A DNA stretch of 64,000 nucleotides from Betaproteobacteria bacterium (GTDB taxonomy: Bacteria > Pseudomonadota > Gammaproteobacteria > Burkholderiales > Burkholderiaceae_C). Shown one piece after another: positions 17,542 through 26,220 of this stretch. The notes below the pieces were generated by a model. That model saw only the letters and a program-made list of their open reading frames with translations. It ran no database searches and was not told the origin of the DNA. Location of the stretch: assembly GCA_025358155.1 (NCBI GenBank), contig JANYKR010000039.1, forward strand, positions 35,806-99,805. Direction: 5' to 3'. Position 1 is the first letter of the stretch; the number at the start of each line of letters is the position of its first letter. The position numbers and the translations under genes were made by a program.

Positions 17542-18861
17542 ATGAACGCTACGCCCTACCACAGCATCCCCCTGGTCAAAGGCCTGCCCCTGGTCGGCAA
17601 CCTGCCCAAGTTCCTGCGTGACCCGCTGGGCAATGCCCAGTCGTTGGCGGTGCACGGCAACGTGGTGCGCTCGCGCACCTTCTTCGAGACCGTCACCCTG
17701 CTCGGCCCCGACGCCAACCAGTTTGTGCTGCACGACCGTGAGGGCAACTTCACCAGCCGGGGCGGCTGGGCCTACTGGATCGACGCGGTGTTTCCGGGCG
17801 CGATCATGGCGATGGACGACCCCCAGCACAAGCACCACCGCCGCATCATGCAGGGCGCCTTCAAGCGCTCAGCGATGGAGCGCTACGTGCAAGACATGGG
17901 GCCGGTGATTGCCGATGTGCTGGCCACCTGGCCGACCGGGGCCGGGCACACGCTCAAGGTGTTCCCGCAGATCAAGGCGTTGACTCTCAACATCGCCGCC
18001 CGGGTCTTCATGGGCATGGCGCTGGGCGCCGAGGCCGACCGCATGAACCAGGCCTTCATCGACACGGTGGCGGCCTCGCTGGCGCTGGTGCGCCGGCCGC
18101 TGCCGCCGCTGGCGATGTGGCGCGGCGTGCGGGCGCGGCGCTGGCTGGTGCAGCTGATGCGGTCCAGACTGGCCGAGAAGCGCGCCACCGAGTCGCCTGA
18201 CTTGTTCAGCCAGTTGTGCCATGCCCGCAGTGAAGACGGCGAGCGCTTCAGTGACCACGAGGTGGTCAACCACATGATCTTCCTGATGATGGCGGCGCAT
18301 GACACCACCACCTCGACCCTGACCACGATGGTCTATTGCCTGGCCCGCCAGCCCGAGTGGCAAGACCGGCTGCGCCAGGACGCGCTGGCCCTGCCCGAGG
18401 CGCAGCTGCGCTATGCCGACCTGGCCGGCTGCGAGCGCACCGAGTGGGTGATGAAGGAGGCGCTGCGGCTTTATCCGCCGCTGACCTCGATCCCGCGCAA
18501 GGCGGCCAGGGACTGCGAGTTTGGCGGCTTCCAGATCCCCAAGGGCACGCCAGTGGGCATCTCGCCGATCCACACCCACCATCTGCCGTCGCTCTGGACC
18601 CGGCCGACCGAGTTCGACCCCGAGCGCTTCTCACCCGGCCGTGCCGAGCACCGCCGCCATGCCTACGGCTACCTGCCGTTTGGCGGCGGCGCGCACCTGT
18701 GCATCGGCCAGCACTTTGCCGACATGGAGGTCAAGAGCGTGCTGCACCAGCTGCTGCGGCGCTACCGCTTTGGCGTGCCTGAGGGCTACCGCATGCCCTA
18801 CCAACTGGTGCCGATTGCCAAGCCCCGGGACGGGCTGCCGATCAGCCTGCAGGCGCTTTGA
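17542..18861 (+). CDS. Cytochrome P450
   Basis: About 439 residues from ATG 17542 (MNATPYHSIPLVKGLPLVGNL). The I-helix oxygen-activation motif is MMAAHDTTTST, with His in place of the usual acidic-pair partner. The ExxR motif is in KEALRLYPPL, and the heme ligand Cys387 sits in PFGGGAHLCIGQHFAD. There is no membrane anchor, so this is a soluble bacterial P450 needing separate ferredoxin and reductase. The ebo ferredoxin upstream and the aldolase gene downstream are the nearest possible partners. A perfect palindrome upstream suggests specific regulation. The substrate is not predictable from sequence; the N-terminal PLVGN motif resembles lipid- or terpenoid-oxidising families. Confidence 0.95.
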   Translation: MNATPYHSIPLVKGLPLVGNLPKFLRDPLGNAQSLAVHGNVVRSRTFFETVTLLGPDANQFVLHDREGNFTSRGGWAYWIDAVFPGAIMAMDDPQHKHHRRIMQGAFKRSAMERYVQDMGPVIADVLATWPTGAGHTLKVFPQIKALTLNIAARVFMGMALGAEADRMNQAFIDTVAASLALVRRPLPPLAMWRGVRARRWLVQLMRSRLAEKRATESPDLFSQLCHARSEDGERFSDHEVVNHMIFLMMAAHDTTTSTLTTMVYCLARQPEWQDRLRQDALALPEAQLRYADLAGCERTEWVMKEALRLYPPLTSIPRKAARDCEFGGFQIPKGTPVGISPIHTHHLPSLWTRPTEFDPERFSPGRAEHRRHAYGYLPFGGGAHLCIGQHFADMEVKSVLHQLLRRYRFGVPEGYRMPYQLVPIAKPRDGLPISLQAL

Positions 18862-18917
18862 GGCACAGCACAGTGGCCAGCCTTGCCACCTGATTCAACC
18901 CGACCCACCGCGATCCC

Positions 18918-18962
18918 CGCCGAACCACCGACCCACCGACCCGCTGACCCACCGACCCGGAG
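18918..18962. repeat. Short direct repeats before aldolase gene
   Basis: The segment ccgaaccaccgacccaccga / cccgctgacccaccgacccg contains four near-copies of accgaccc/accaccga. It lies in the 108-base gap between the P450 and the class II aldolase and does not look like an operator. Confidence 0.5.
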
Positions 18963-18969
18963 ACACCCC

Positions 18970-19761
18970 ATGCCCCAGACCGCAACCCGACCCGCCCTTG
19001 CAACCGTGTCCGACGCCGAACGCCAGGTGCGTGAAGACCTGGCCGCCGCCTACCGACTGGTCGCGCTGTGCGGCATGGACGACAGCATCTACACCCACAT
19101 CTCGGCGCGGGTGCCCGGCACCGAGGACCATTTCCTGATCAACCCTTACGGCTGGTTGTTCCGCGAGATCACCGCCTCGTCCCTGGTCAAGATCGACCTG
19201 CAGGGCCGCATCATCGACGGCTCGACCGAGGACGTGAACCCGGCTGGCTTCACCATCCACAGCGCCGTGCATGCGGCGCGCCACGACGCGGCCTGCGTGC
19301 TGCACACCCACACGGTGGCCGGGGTGGCGGTGTCGTCGCTGGCCTGCGGGCTGCAACCCATCAACCAGTGGTCGCTGCAGTTTTACGGCCGTGTGGCCTA
19401 CCACGACTACGAAGGCATTGCGCTCGACCATGCCGAGCGTGAACGCCTGGTGGCGGACCTCGGCCCGAGCAAGAAGGTGCTGATCCTGCGCAACCACGGC
19501 CTGTTGACGCTGGGCCGCAACGTAGCCGAAGCCTTCATCCTGATGCTCAACCTCGACCGCGCCTGCCGGGTGCAGATGGCCATCCAGGCCAGCGGCATGC
19601 CACCCCAGCAACTGTCGCCCGAAGTCTGCGAGCACACCGCCAAGCAGTACGAGGGCGGCGCCAGCAAGGGATTGGCCGGCAAACCCGACCCGAACATCCG
19701 CGAATGGCGCGCGCTGTTGCGCCGGCTCGACCCCCCTACCGTAACGTCGTACCGGGCTTGA
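18970..19761 (+). CDS. Class II aldolase/adducin family protein
   Basis: About 263 residues from ATG 18970, eight bases after a gagac purine run. Family landmarks are DDSIYTHISARVPG, FLINPYGWLFREITASSLVKID, the zinc-binding pair in VLHTHTVAGVAVSSL, and LILRNHGLLTLGRNVAEAF with the third His. Such proteins act as aldolases, decarboxylases or, in fusions, adducin-like binders; bacterial single-domain members cleave or decarboxylate small oxo-acids or sugar phosphates. It probably shares the P450 transcript. A role in processing a P450 product is speculation. Confidence 0.9.
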   Translation: MPQTATRPALATVSDAERQVREDLAAAYRLVALCGMDDSIYTHISARVPGTEDHFLINPYGWLFREITASSLVKIDLQGRIIDGSTEDVNPAGFTIHSAVHAARHDAACVLHTHTVAGVAVSSLACGLQPINQWSLQFYGRVAYHDYEGIALDHAERERLVADLGPSKKVLILRNHGLLTLGRNVAEAFILMLNLDRACRVQMAIQASGMPPQQLSPEVCEHTAKQYEGGASKGLAGKPDPNIREWRALLRRLDPPTVTSYRA

Positions 19762-19806
19762 ACCGGCGCAGTGTGCCTGGAAGGGGACGCTGGCTTGAGA
19801 AGGTCA

Positions 19807-19849
19807 GAGGGCGACAGCTGCCGGATGCCTGGCTATCGGTAGCGCCCTC
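19807..19849. terminator. Convergent inverted repeat after HpaI-type aldolase
   Basis: Perfect 7-base arms GAGGGCG and CGCCCTC enclose about 29 bases between two convergent genes and touch the HpaI stop codon. No T-tract follows on either strand, so a rho-independent terminator is only possible, not shown. Confidence 0.3.
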
Positions 19850-20630
19850 AGCGAACAGGGTTTGGCGGACGCAGCACCGCCAGCCGCCGGGCGATTTCGG
19901 CCTTGAGCCAGATCGCATCGTGCCCGGGCACCACCAGCTGCAGGCCCTGGGCAAGCATGTCGCGGGCCATCTCGGCGCTGCCGCACCAGATGCCGGTGAC
20001 TTTGCCGGCCGCCTGCGCTGCGGCTTGAATGCGCCGCATCGCGGCTGCCAGCACCGGGTGGTCGTGCGCTGCGCCTGGGCCCAGGCCGAGCGCGATGCCC
20101 AGGTCACTCGGGCCGATGAACAGGCCGTCGAGCTGCGTCACGGCGGCGATGGCTTCTACCGCCTCCAGCCCCGCCTGGGTTTCGATCATCGCCAGGGCCA
20201 GCAGCTGCGTGTTGGCGTGTTGCGGGTAGTCGGCTCCGCCCACCAGCAGGCCGCGCGCGGGGCCAAATGAGCGGTCGCCTTGCATGCCGTCTACGGGATA
20301 GCGACAAGCGCGCCCGAAGGCCAGCGCTTCGGCGGCAGAGTTGATGAGTGGGCAGATGATGCCGTAGGCGCCGGCGTCCAGCGCACGGTTGATCTCGGCC
20401 AGGTTGTTCTGGCTGACGCGCACCAGCGGCACAGCGGTGGTGTGCGTCAGCGCCTGCAGCATGGCCACCATCTGGGCATGGCCGGCCATGCCGTGCTGGC
20501 AGTCGATGACCACGGCGTCAAAGCCGCTGCTGCCCACCAGTTCGGCGGCATAGGCCGAATCGATGCTCAGCCAGCCGGACACGGCAGGCTGGCCTGAACG
20601 AAACAGATCAAACAGGCGATTGGTCTTCAT
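19848..20630 (-). CDS. HpcH/HpaI aldolase family protein
   Basis: A 260-residue TIM-barrel class II aldolase of the HpaI type. Motifs are GFDAVVIDCQHGMAG (catalytic His region), VSQNNLAEINRALDAGAYGIICPLINS with the substrate-binding segment, LLALAMIETQAGLEAVEAI (metal-ligand Glu) and DGLFIGPSDLGIALGLG (metal-ligand Asp). These enzymes retro-aldol cleave 2-keto-3-deoxy acids to pyruvate plus an aldehyde. AAGGAG lies seven to eight bases before the ATG. It is the last gene of the long minus-strand run and would fit the final cleavage step of a sugar-acid or ring-derived keto acid. Confidence 0.92.
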   Translation of the reverse strand: MKTNRLFDLFRSGQPAVSGWLSIDSAYAAELVGSSGFDAVVIDCQHGMAGHAQMVAMLQALTHTTAVPLVRVSQNNLAEINRALDAGAYGIICPLINSAAEALAFGRACRYPVDGMQGDRSFGPARGLLVGGADYPQHANTQLLALAMIETQAGLEAVEAIAAVTQLDGLFIGPSDLGIALGLGPGAAHDHPVLAAAMRRIQAAAQAAGKVTGIWCGSAEMARDMLAQGLQLVVPGHDAIWLKAEIARRLAVLRPPNPVR

Positions 20631-20730
20631 GCGCAGGGCTCCTTCAGGTCAGCCAGAACGGGGTGCAGCAACGCGGCCGGGCTGCGGCCGTTGAGCAGGG
20701 TGTTCGGCAGGGCGGTCGGTGGCGCCGTGC

Positions 20731-21858
20731 TCACACCGTCATGGCCGGGGGCAGCAGGCTCTTGCGTGCCAGGTGGCCGCCGGCATCCAGGGTCAGGTCG
20801 GCTTGGGCGGCGGCTGCGTACACCTCGGCTTCAAAGGTCGGCGTTTTGCGCGCATCACCGGCCACCACCAGCAAGGCATGGGCGTCCTGGCTGCCATGGT
20901 TGATGAACTGGCGCCAGCAGCCGGGCGGCATTGACAGCGTGTCCCAGGGGCCCAGGTTGGTTTGCAGGGCCTGGCTGCCCCGGTTGAAGGCCACCGCCAG
21001 CGGGCCGTCGGCATGCACCAGCACGGCGGCCTGGTCAAGCTGGAAGGCGGCGCTGCGCTGCCCTGCCGGAACCCTCAGCCATTCGACCGAAAACCCCTGC
21101 GGGTCGGTCACGGCGGGACGGTGGTCGCGGTGCTGGCTGATGCCCCAGCCGATCACCGGGGCCACTTGCCAGGCCTGGCCCGGCAAGGCGGTGTCGAGCG
21201 TGGCGGCGCGAAAGTCGCGCTGCGCCGGGCGCACGCAGCGTTGCATCAATTCGGTGGCTGACCAATGCCGCAAGGCGGCCACTTCGTCAGCCGGCATCAG
21301 GGGCAGAAGCTGGTCTTCGGCCGGCACCGGGCTGCCGGCGGCAACCTCGATCAACTGGTTGTTGCGCCCCAGGTACAGCCCTGTGCCACGGGCACGTTGC
21401 ATCACGTCGGGGCTCCAGATGATGCCGCCGGTGTCGTCGCCACCCAGCACCGTCATCAAGAAACCATGGCGGTTGCCGGCGTTGGAAAAGCCCCGGAACA
21501 TCCAGGTCGGCATGCAGATCACGTCGCCCTCTTCGAGCCGGGCCTCGCCCTCGTCGCCCTGAGCGCCCCAGCGCAGCGTGAAGCTGCCTTCACAGGCAAT
21601 GAAGACCTCGGCCGTGAAGTGCAGGTGCAGGCTGTTGGTGATGCCCGGTGCCATGCCAGCCGCACCGATGTTGAAGCCGTGCGGCTCGCGCAGGTTGATC
21701 ACCTGGGAGGCGTTCTGGGTGACGCCGGGGCCGACGATGGCGTAGTTCTCCTTGGGCGTGCTGCCGGGCAGCCGCACGTCGATGAAGGCGTCGTCGCACG
21801 ACACGTATTGGGCGCGACGGATGTGGCGGCGAGTAAGGTCTTCAGGTGTCAGGATCAT
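20731..21858 (-). CDS. Two-domain cupin protein
   Basis: A 375-residue bicupin. The first cupin has GITNSLHLHFTAEVFIACEGSFTLRWG followed by EEGDVICMPTWMFRGFSN, with His/His/Glu metal-ligand spacing. The second lies around SVEWLRVPAGQRSAAFQLDQAAVLVHADGPLAV and PWDTLSMPPGCWRQFINHG, and lacks clear His ligands. The overall architecture resembles gentisate-dioxygenase-like and other bicupins. It could be a dioxygenase, an isomerase or a sugar-processing enzyme; I cannot decide. It starts 18 bases after the ABC permease gene ends, so it belongs to the same operon. No signal peptide is present. Confidence 0.82.
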   Translation of the reverse strand: MILTPEDLTRRHIRRAQYVSCDDAFIDVRLPGSTPKENYAIVGPGVTQNASQVINLREPHGFNIGAAGMAPGITNSLHLHFTAEVFIACEGSFTLRWGAQGDEGEARLEEGDVICMPTWMFRGFSNAGNRHGFLMTVLGGDDTGGIIWSPDVMQRARGTGLYLGRNNQLIEVAAGSPVPAEDQLLPLMPADEVAALRHWSATELMQRCVRPAQRDFRAATLDTALPGQAWQVAPVIGWGISQHRDHRPAVTDPQGFSVEWLRVPAGQRSAAFQLDQAAVLVHADGPLAVAFNRGSQALQTNLGPWDTLSMPPGCWRQFINHGSQDAHALLVVAGDARKTPTFEAEVYAAAAQADLTLDAGGHLARKSLLPPAMTV

Positions 21859-21876
21859 GATGGTGGCGGGCAGGAG

Positions 21877-22704
21877 TTAGCCTTTGACGGCGCCTTGGGT
21901 CAGGCCCGAGACGATTTGTCTTTGAAACAGCGCCACCAAGATGATGAGCGGCAGGGTGATGCTCACTGCGCCGGCCACGCCTTGCATCAGCAAGGCATCG
22001 CTCTCGGCGGTGATGGCGCTGGCTATGGCCGCCGGCATGGTCATCTTATCGGCATTGGTGAGCGCCGAGCTGAGCATGAAGTCGTTGTAGGCCAGCAGAA
22101 AACTGAACAACCCGGTGGTGACCACACCCGGCCACATGACCGGAATGATGACGCGCCTGAAGGCCTGCAAACGGGTGCAGCCGTCCACCATGGCGGCTTC
22201 GTCCAGCTCTTGCGGGATGTTGACGAAAAAGCTGCGCAGCATCCAGATCGTGAAGGGCTGGTTGATGGCCACCAGCACGAAGATCAGGCTGAGCGTGGTG
22301 TTGCGCATGCCGATGGCGTCGAACAGCGCATGGAAGCTGGGCAGCAGCGTGGCATGCGGCAACGCGCGAAACACCAGCGCGACGATCAGCAACCAGAAGC
22401 CCAGGCTGCCTCGGTAGCGCGACAAGCCATAGCCGGCCAGACAACCCACGGTGAGCGAGATGCCCACCGTGCCCAGCGTGACCACCACCGTGTTGCCGAA
22501 GTTGCGGTAGAACTCACGGTCTATCCACAGGCCCCGGTAGTTCTCCAGCGTCAGCGGTGCCAGCCATTTGAGCGGTGCCGAAAACGCATCGACATACGTG
22601 CGCAGCGAGATCACCACCGTCCACAGCACGGGCAGGGCGGCCAGCAGCAGCCACACCGTCAGGCCGGTGTAGAGCAGCGTTTGGCCCAGCTTGCTTTGCT
22701 TCAT
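21877..22704 (-). CDS. Sugar ABC transporter permease, MalG type
   Basis: About 275 residues with six membrane helices. The EAA loop is ELDEAAMVDGCTRLQAFRRVIIP, the MalG/UgpE hallmark for docking the ATPase. The start ATG 22704 leaves one base after the upstream permease's stop; the ATG at 22728 would overlap it by 23 bases. The last residues (LTQGAVKG) are typical of MalG family ends. It pairs with the preceding MalF-type permease. Confidence 0.92.
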   Translation of the reverse strand: MKQSKLGQTLLYTGLTVWLLLAALPVLWTVVISLRTYVDAFSAPLKWLAPLTLENYRGLWIDREFYRNFGNTVVVTLGTVGISLTVGCLAGYGLSRYRGSLGFWLLIVALVFRALPHATLLPSFHALFDAIGMRNTTLSLIFVLVAINQPFTIWMLRSFFVNIPQELDEAAMVDGCTRLQAFRRVIIPVMWPGVVTTGLFSFLLAYNDFMLSSALTNADKMTMPAAIASAITAESDALLMQGVAGAVSITLPLIILVALFQRQIVSGLTQGAVKG

Positions 22705-22705
22705 G

Positions 22706-23737
22706 TCAATGCCTTTGGCGCTGTTCACGCCAGGTCTTGCGCAACAGCGGGATCAGCAAGATGGCGATACCGATGATGGTCAGCACCGACGCGGCGCTGG
22801 CCTTGTACGGGTTGTCTTCTTGCAGCAGCACGTGGTAGGTGAGGTATTGCACGCTGGTGGTGAAGGCGCCTTGCGTGAGCACCATCACGGGCTCGAACAC
22901 CCGGTAGGCGTCCATCAAATGCATCATCAGCACAAACACCAGCAGCGGCATCAAATGCGGCAGCGTGACGTAACGCAGCCTTTGCCAACGGGTGGCGCCG
23001 TCGATGGTGGCGGCTTCGAGTGCGTCTTGCGGCACGCCTTGCAGCCCGGCATAGAACACGATGAAGGCAAACGGCAGCACATGCCAGATCCCGTACAGCA
23101 CCACCAGCATCTGCGCCGACCAGGCCTGCGCCATCCAGAACACTTGCACGCCCAGGCCGCCCAGCAAATGCGGCACCAGGCCGTTGTCACGGAACAGCCA
23201 TTTGATGGCCAGCGCCCCGACCACCGGCGTGATGATGAATGGCAGCAGCGACGCGGCGATGAAAACCGCCTTCAAGCGCTGGGTGACGCGGTTCATGGCC
23301 AGCGCCAGCACCAGACCGCCGCCCAGCACGAAGGGCGTGGTGGCCGCCACGTAGAGCAGCGTGAAGCGCAGGGCCGAGAGGAACTCGGTGGGCTCTGCCG
23401 GCTTGGCAGACACAGGGGGCATGGCAGGGGTGGTCGGCGCTGCCGCCGCTTCAGGTGATGCGGTGGGTGCAGCCTCCAGGCCCAGCACCTTGCGGTAGTA
23501 GTCCAGCCCCACCCATTCGCAGGTCCGCACCGCCTGGCCGCTGGCGTCAACACGGGCACGCTGGGTGGTGACCGCGTGCGCGCCAAAAGGCCCCGTCTGC
23601 TGCAGCGTGACAAGTTCCATCTCAAGCGCGCAATTGCGCACCGACAGCACCACCGTCATCAGCATCGGCAAGGCCAGCAAAACCAGCATCAACACCACCG
23701 ATGGGCCGACAAAGCCGGCAAAGCTGCGCAGCTTCAT
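22706..23737 (-). CDS. Sugar ABC transporter permease, MalF type, with periplasmic insert
   Basis: About 343 residues from ATG 23737, which overlaps the binding-protein stop (ATGA); the track's 500-residue version runs into that gene. Helix 1 is FVGPSVVLMLVLLALPMLMTVVLSV, then a roughly 80-residue hydrophilic insert that includes a Pro/Ala-rich stretch (EAAAAPTTPAMPPVSAKP) before helix 2. The EAA loop is ALEAATIDGATRWQRLRYVTLP. The insert is longer than in most UgpA/MalF relatives of this size and may contact the binding protein. Confidence 0.9.
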   Translation of the reverse strand: MKLRSFAGFVGPSVVLMLVLLALPMLMTVVLSVRNCALEMELVTLQQTGPFGAHAVTTQRARVDASGQAVRTCEWVGLDYYRKVLGLEAAPTASPEAAAAPTTPAMPPVSAKPAEPTEFLSALRFTLLYVAATTPFVLGGGLVLALAMNRVTQRLKAVFIAASLLPFIITPVVGALAIKWLFRDNGLVPHLLGGLGVQVFWMAQAWSAQMLVVLYGIWHVLPFAFIVFYAGLQGVPQDALEAATIDGATRWQRLRYVTLPHLMPLLVFVLMMHLMDAYRVFEPVMVLTQGAFTTSVQYLTYHVLLQEDNPYKASAASVLTIIGIAILLIPLLRKTWREQRQRH

Positions 23738-25035
23738 GCCCTGCCCCCGGCCCGGATGAAGCCTTTCTCGGTGGCCGAGCGCCGGTAGGCCGCTGCGGCT
23801 GCGTCGAGCACGGCCTGCGGCGTGCGCTCGCCCACCAAGGCTTCGGGCAGCAGCTTGCCCACCTCGGCATGCGCCAGGCTGAAGAAGGGCTCGCCAGGCC
23901 ACACCGGCGCGCCGGCCCGCTGCGCCAGCGCCACGCCCGCGCCAAAGCGCCCGGGCTGGTAGACCGACCGCACCCACTGCCCCAGGTCGTTGCCACCTTT
24001 CACGGCGGCCTCGCTCAAGCCTGCCATCAACACCTGGAAGGCAGCTTCGCGCCGGCGCGGGTTGTTGCGGGGCAGCACGGCTGCGTCCCACCACAGGTGC
24101 GCGGCCGTGGGGCCGCCAGCACGGGCCGACGGCGCGGCCGCAAACTGCATCTGGCCCCCCACCCTGGAGGCCGCCGGGTCGTCCATGCGAGAGGCGCGGC
24201 TGGCCCACAGCACACCCATCGCGGCCTTGCCTTGCTGGAACTGGTTGACCACATCGTCGGCGTTGCTGGCCAACACGTTCGGGGTCATGTAGGGCATGAG
24301 CGAGCGCATGACGGCGATGGCCTGCACCCCCAGTTCACTGTTGAACGCCGGCTGTGCGCCACCCGGCTGAAAAAAGCGCCCGCCCAGGCTGGCCAGGATG
24401 TTGGTGAACTCGGTTGCGCAGTCAAAGCCCTTGGCAAAACCCTGGGCGATGGGGAAAGTGATGCTGGGCTCGTCACGCTTGAGCACCGCTGCAGCCTGCA
24501 CCATCTGGGCGTAGTCGGTAGGCACGGCCAGGCCGTGCTTGGCCAACAGGTCGGCGCGGTAGAACAGCGTCTGGGTGTTTTGCAAGAAGGCCACCGCCAT
24601 CACTTGCCCGTCTACCCGCACCAGCATCTTTTCTTCGAGCTTGTAGCGCGCGCCAAACTGGCCCACCAGGTCGTCCAGCGGCTGCAGCTGCCGGCGGGCG
24701 TACAGATTGGCAAACGTGGCCATCGAGACCGCGGCCGCATCGAAGGGCGACAGGCCCTTGGCGCCAAAAGCCTGTTCTGTTTCGATGGCCGCCTGGGGCG
24801 TCAGCTTCCACACCACCTTGAAGCCGGGTCGCGTGCAGCTCTCGGCGATGGCCGCCAGGTGGGCCAAGGCCGGAAAGCTGTTGCTGATCAGTTGCACCTC
24901 GCCCGTGCTGCCGGTGGTAGCGCAGCCTGCTGAGGCCGAGAGAGCGGCCGGGAGGGCGGCCGGGAGGGCGGCGGCGCGGACAGCCACCGGGCTTGCGGCA
25001 GCAACCAGCAGCAAGGTGCGGCGGCGAAGCTTCAT
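23734..25035 (-). CDS. Family-1 solute-binding protein of sugar ABC importer
   Basis: A 433-residue exported protein: MKLRRRTLLLVAAASPVAVRA is a signal peptide with a twin-Arg-like start, followed by a long Ala/Leu stretch and SASAGCATTG, where Cys38 could be a lipoprotein site. The mature part has the sugar-binding-protein pattern: VAFLQNTQTLFYRADLLAKHGL, FDAAAVSMATFANLYARRQLQPLDD, and late WPGEPFFSLAHAEVGKLL. The gene overlaps both the ATPase gene upstream and the permease gene downstream by four bases. The ligand is unknown; carbohydrate or glycoside is inferred from the transporter class. Confidence 0.9.
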   Translation of the reverse strand: MKLRRRTLLLVAAASPVAVRAAALPAALPAALSASAGCATTGSTGEVQLISNSFPALAHLAAIAESCTRPGFKVVWKLTPQAAIETEQAFGAKGLSPFDAAAVSMATFANLYARRQLQPLDDLVGQFGARYKLEEKMLVRVDGQVMAVAFLQNTQTLFYRADLLAKHGLAVPTDYAQMVQAAAVLKRDEPSITFPIAQGFAKGFDCATEFTNILASLGGRFFQPGGAQPAFNSELGVQAIAVMRSLMPYMTPNVLASNADDVVNQFQQGKAAMGVLWASRASRMDDPAASRVGGQMQFAAAPSARAGGPTAAHLWWDAAVLPRNNPRRREAAFQVLMAGLSEAAVKGGNDLGQWVRSVYQPGRFGAGVALAQRAGAPVWPGEPFFSLAHAEVGKLLPEALVGERTPQAVLDAAAAAYRRSATEKGFIRAGGRA

Positions 25036-26195
25036 GTCGAATCTGCAACCGCAGCGGCCACCGAACCCGTAGCCGCCGGGTTCAAGCGCGCCTCGGTCCT
25101 GGCATCAAACAGGTGACAGCGCGCCGCCTCCACTGCAAAGCCGAGTGGCGATCCCATGGCACAGCGAAAGTCCTTGCCGCCCTTGGCCGTGATCAGCAAG
25201 TCGCCCAGCTTCAGCGTCACCAGGGTGGCGTCACCCGTCAGCTCAAACGCGAAGACCTCGGCAACGAGGGCGGCCTCGGGGCTGGTGTTGCTTGCGCTTG
25301 CGCCAGGGCTGTTGGTCGTACTCGCGCTGGTGTCGTTCGCCAGCACGGTGATGTCTTCCGGCCGCACGCCCAGCACCACCTGATCGACATCGACGCCTGC
25401 AGTGGCCTGCGCAAAGCCGGTGACGCGCACACCCGGCGCCGTGAACACACCGCCGGCCAGCCGGCCGCGCACCAGGTTCATGGGTGGCGAGCCGATGAAG
25501 CCGGCCACGAACAGGTTGGCCGGGCGCTCGTAGATGTCTTGCGGGCTGCCGATCTGCTGGATGCGCGCACGGCTCATCACCACCACCCGGTCGGCCAGGG
25601 TCATGGCCTCGATCTGGTCGTGCGTGACGTAGATGGTGGTCACGCCCAGGCTGTGGTGCAGGTGCTTGATGTAGGCGCGCATGGTGACGCGCAGCTTGGC
25701 GTCGAGGTTGCTCAGCGGCTCGTCCATCAGAAACACAGCAGGCTGACGCACGATGGCGCGCGCCAGGGCCACCCGCTGGCGCTGCCCGCCCGAGAGCTCC
25801 TTGGGCCGGCGCTGCAAGTAATCCATCAACTCGACCTGCTGCGCCGCCTTGTGCACGGCAGGCTCGATCTGCGCCTTTGGCAGGCCCCGGATCTTGAGCG
25901 GGAAGCCGATGTTCTCGGCCACCGTCATGTTGGGATACAGGCCGTAGCTCTGGAAAACCATGGCCACGTCGCGGTCCTTGGGCTCGAGCGTGTTGACGCA
26001 GCGATCGCCGATCCACACCTCGCCGGCGCTGGGGTCTTCCAGCCCGGCCACCATGCGCATGGTGGTGGTCTTGCCGCAGCCACTGGGGCCCAGCAGCACC
26101 AAAAATTCACCATCGGCAATGTCGAGCGACAGGGGCTCGACGGCGGTGGTCGTACCCCAGCGCTTGGCAATGTGCTTGAGTTGAACGCGGGCCAT
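25032..26195 (-). CDS. Sugar ABC transporter ATPase, UgpC/MalK type
   Basis: A 387-residue ATPase with C-terminal TOBE-type regulatory domain. Walker A is GPSGCGKTTTM, Q-loop VFQSYGLYPNMTV, signature LSGGQRQRVALARAIV, Walker B AVFLMDEPLSNLDAKLR, H-loop IYVTHDQIEAMT. FIGSPPMNLV and VVLGVRPEDI mark the UgpC/MalK C-terminal part. A Ser/Thr/Ala-rich insert (DTSASTTNSPGASASNTS) interrupts the TOBE domain near residue 290. The stop overlaps the binding-protein start. In this locus it precedes the binding protein, unusual only in order. Confidence 0.95.
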   Translation of the reverse strand: MARVQLKHIAKRWGTTTAVEPLSLDIADGEFLVLLGPSGCGKTTTMRMVAGLEDPSAGEVWIGDRCVNTLEPKDRDVAMVFQSYGLYPNMTVAENIGFPLKIRGLPKAQIEPAVHKAAQQVELMDYLQRRPKELSGGQRQRVALARAIVRQPAVFLMDEPLSNLDAKLRVTMRAYIKHLHHSLGVTTIYVTHDQIEAMTLADRVVVMSRARIQQIGSPQDIYERPANLFVAGFIGSPPMNLVRGRLAGGVFTAPGVRVTGFAQATAGVDVDQVVLGVRPEDITVLANDTSASTTNSPGASASNTSPEAALVAEVFAFELTGDATLVTLKLGDLLITAKGGKDFRCAMGSPLGFAVEAARCHLFDARTEARLNPAATGSVAAAVADST

Positions 26196-26220
26196 GGGGA
26201 ATTGCGCAAGCGCGTCCGGT

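Noticed and set aside
21265-22776. 503-residue plus-strand ORF opposite permease and cupin genes
   Set aside because: His/Gln/Arg-rich antisense shadow without any motif.
23738-24208. N-terminal extension of the MalF-type permease to 500 residues
   Set aside because: It runs through the binding-protein gene in another frame; the ATGA overlap at 23737 gives the family-like start.
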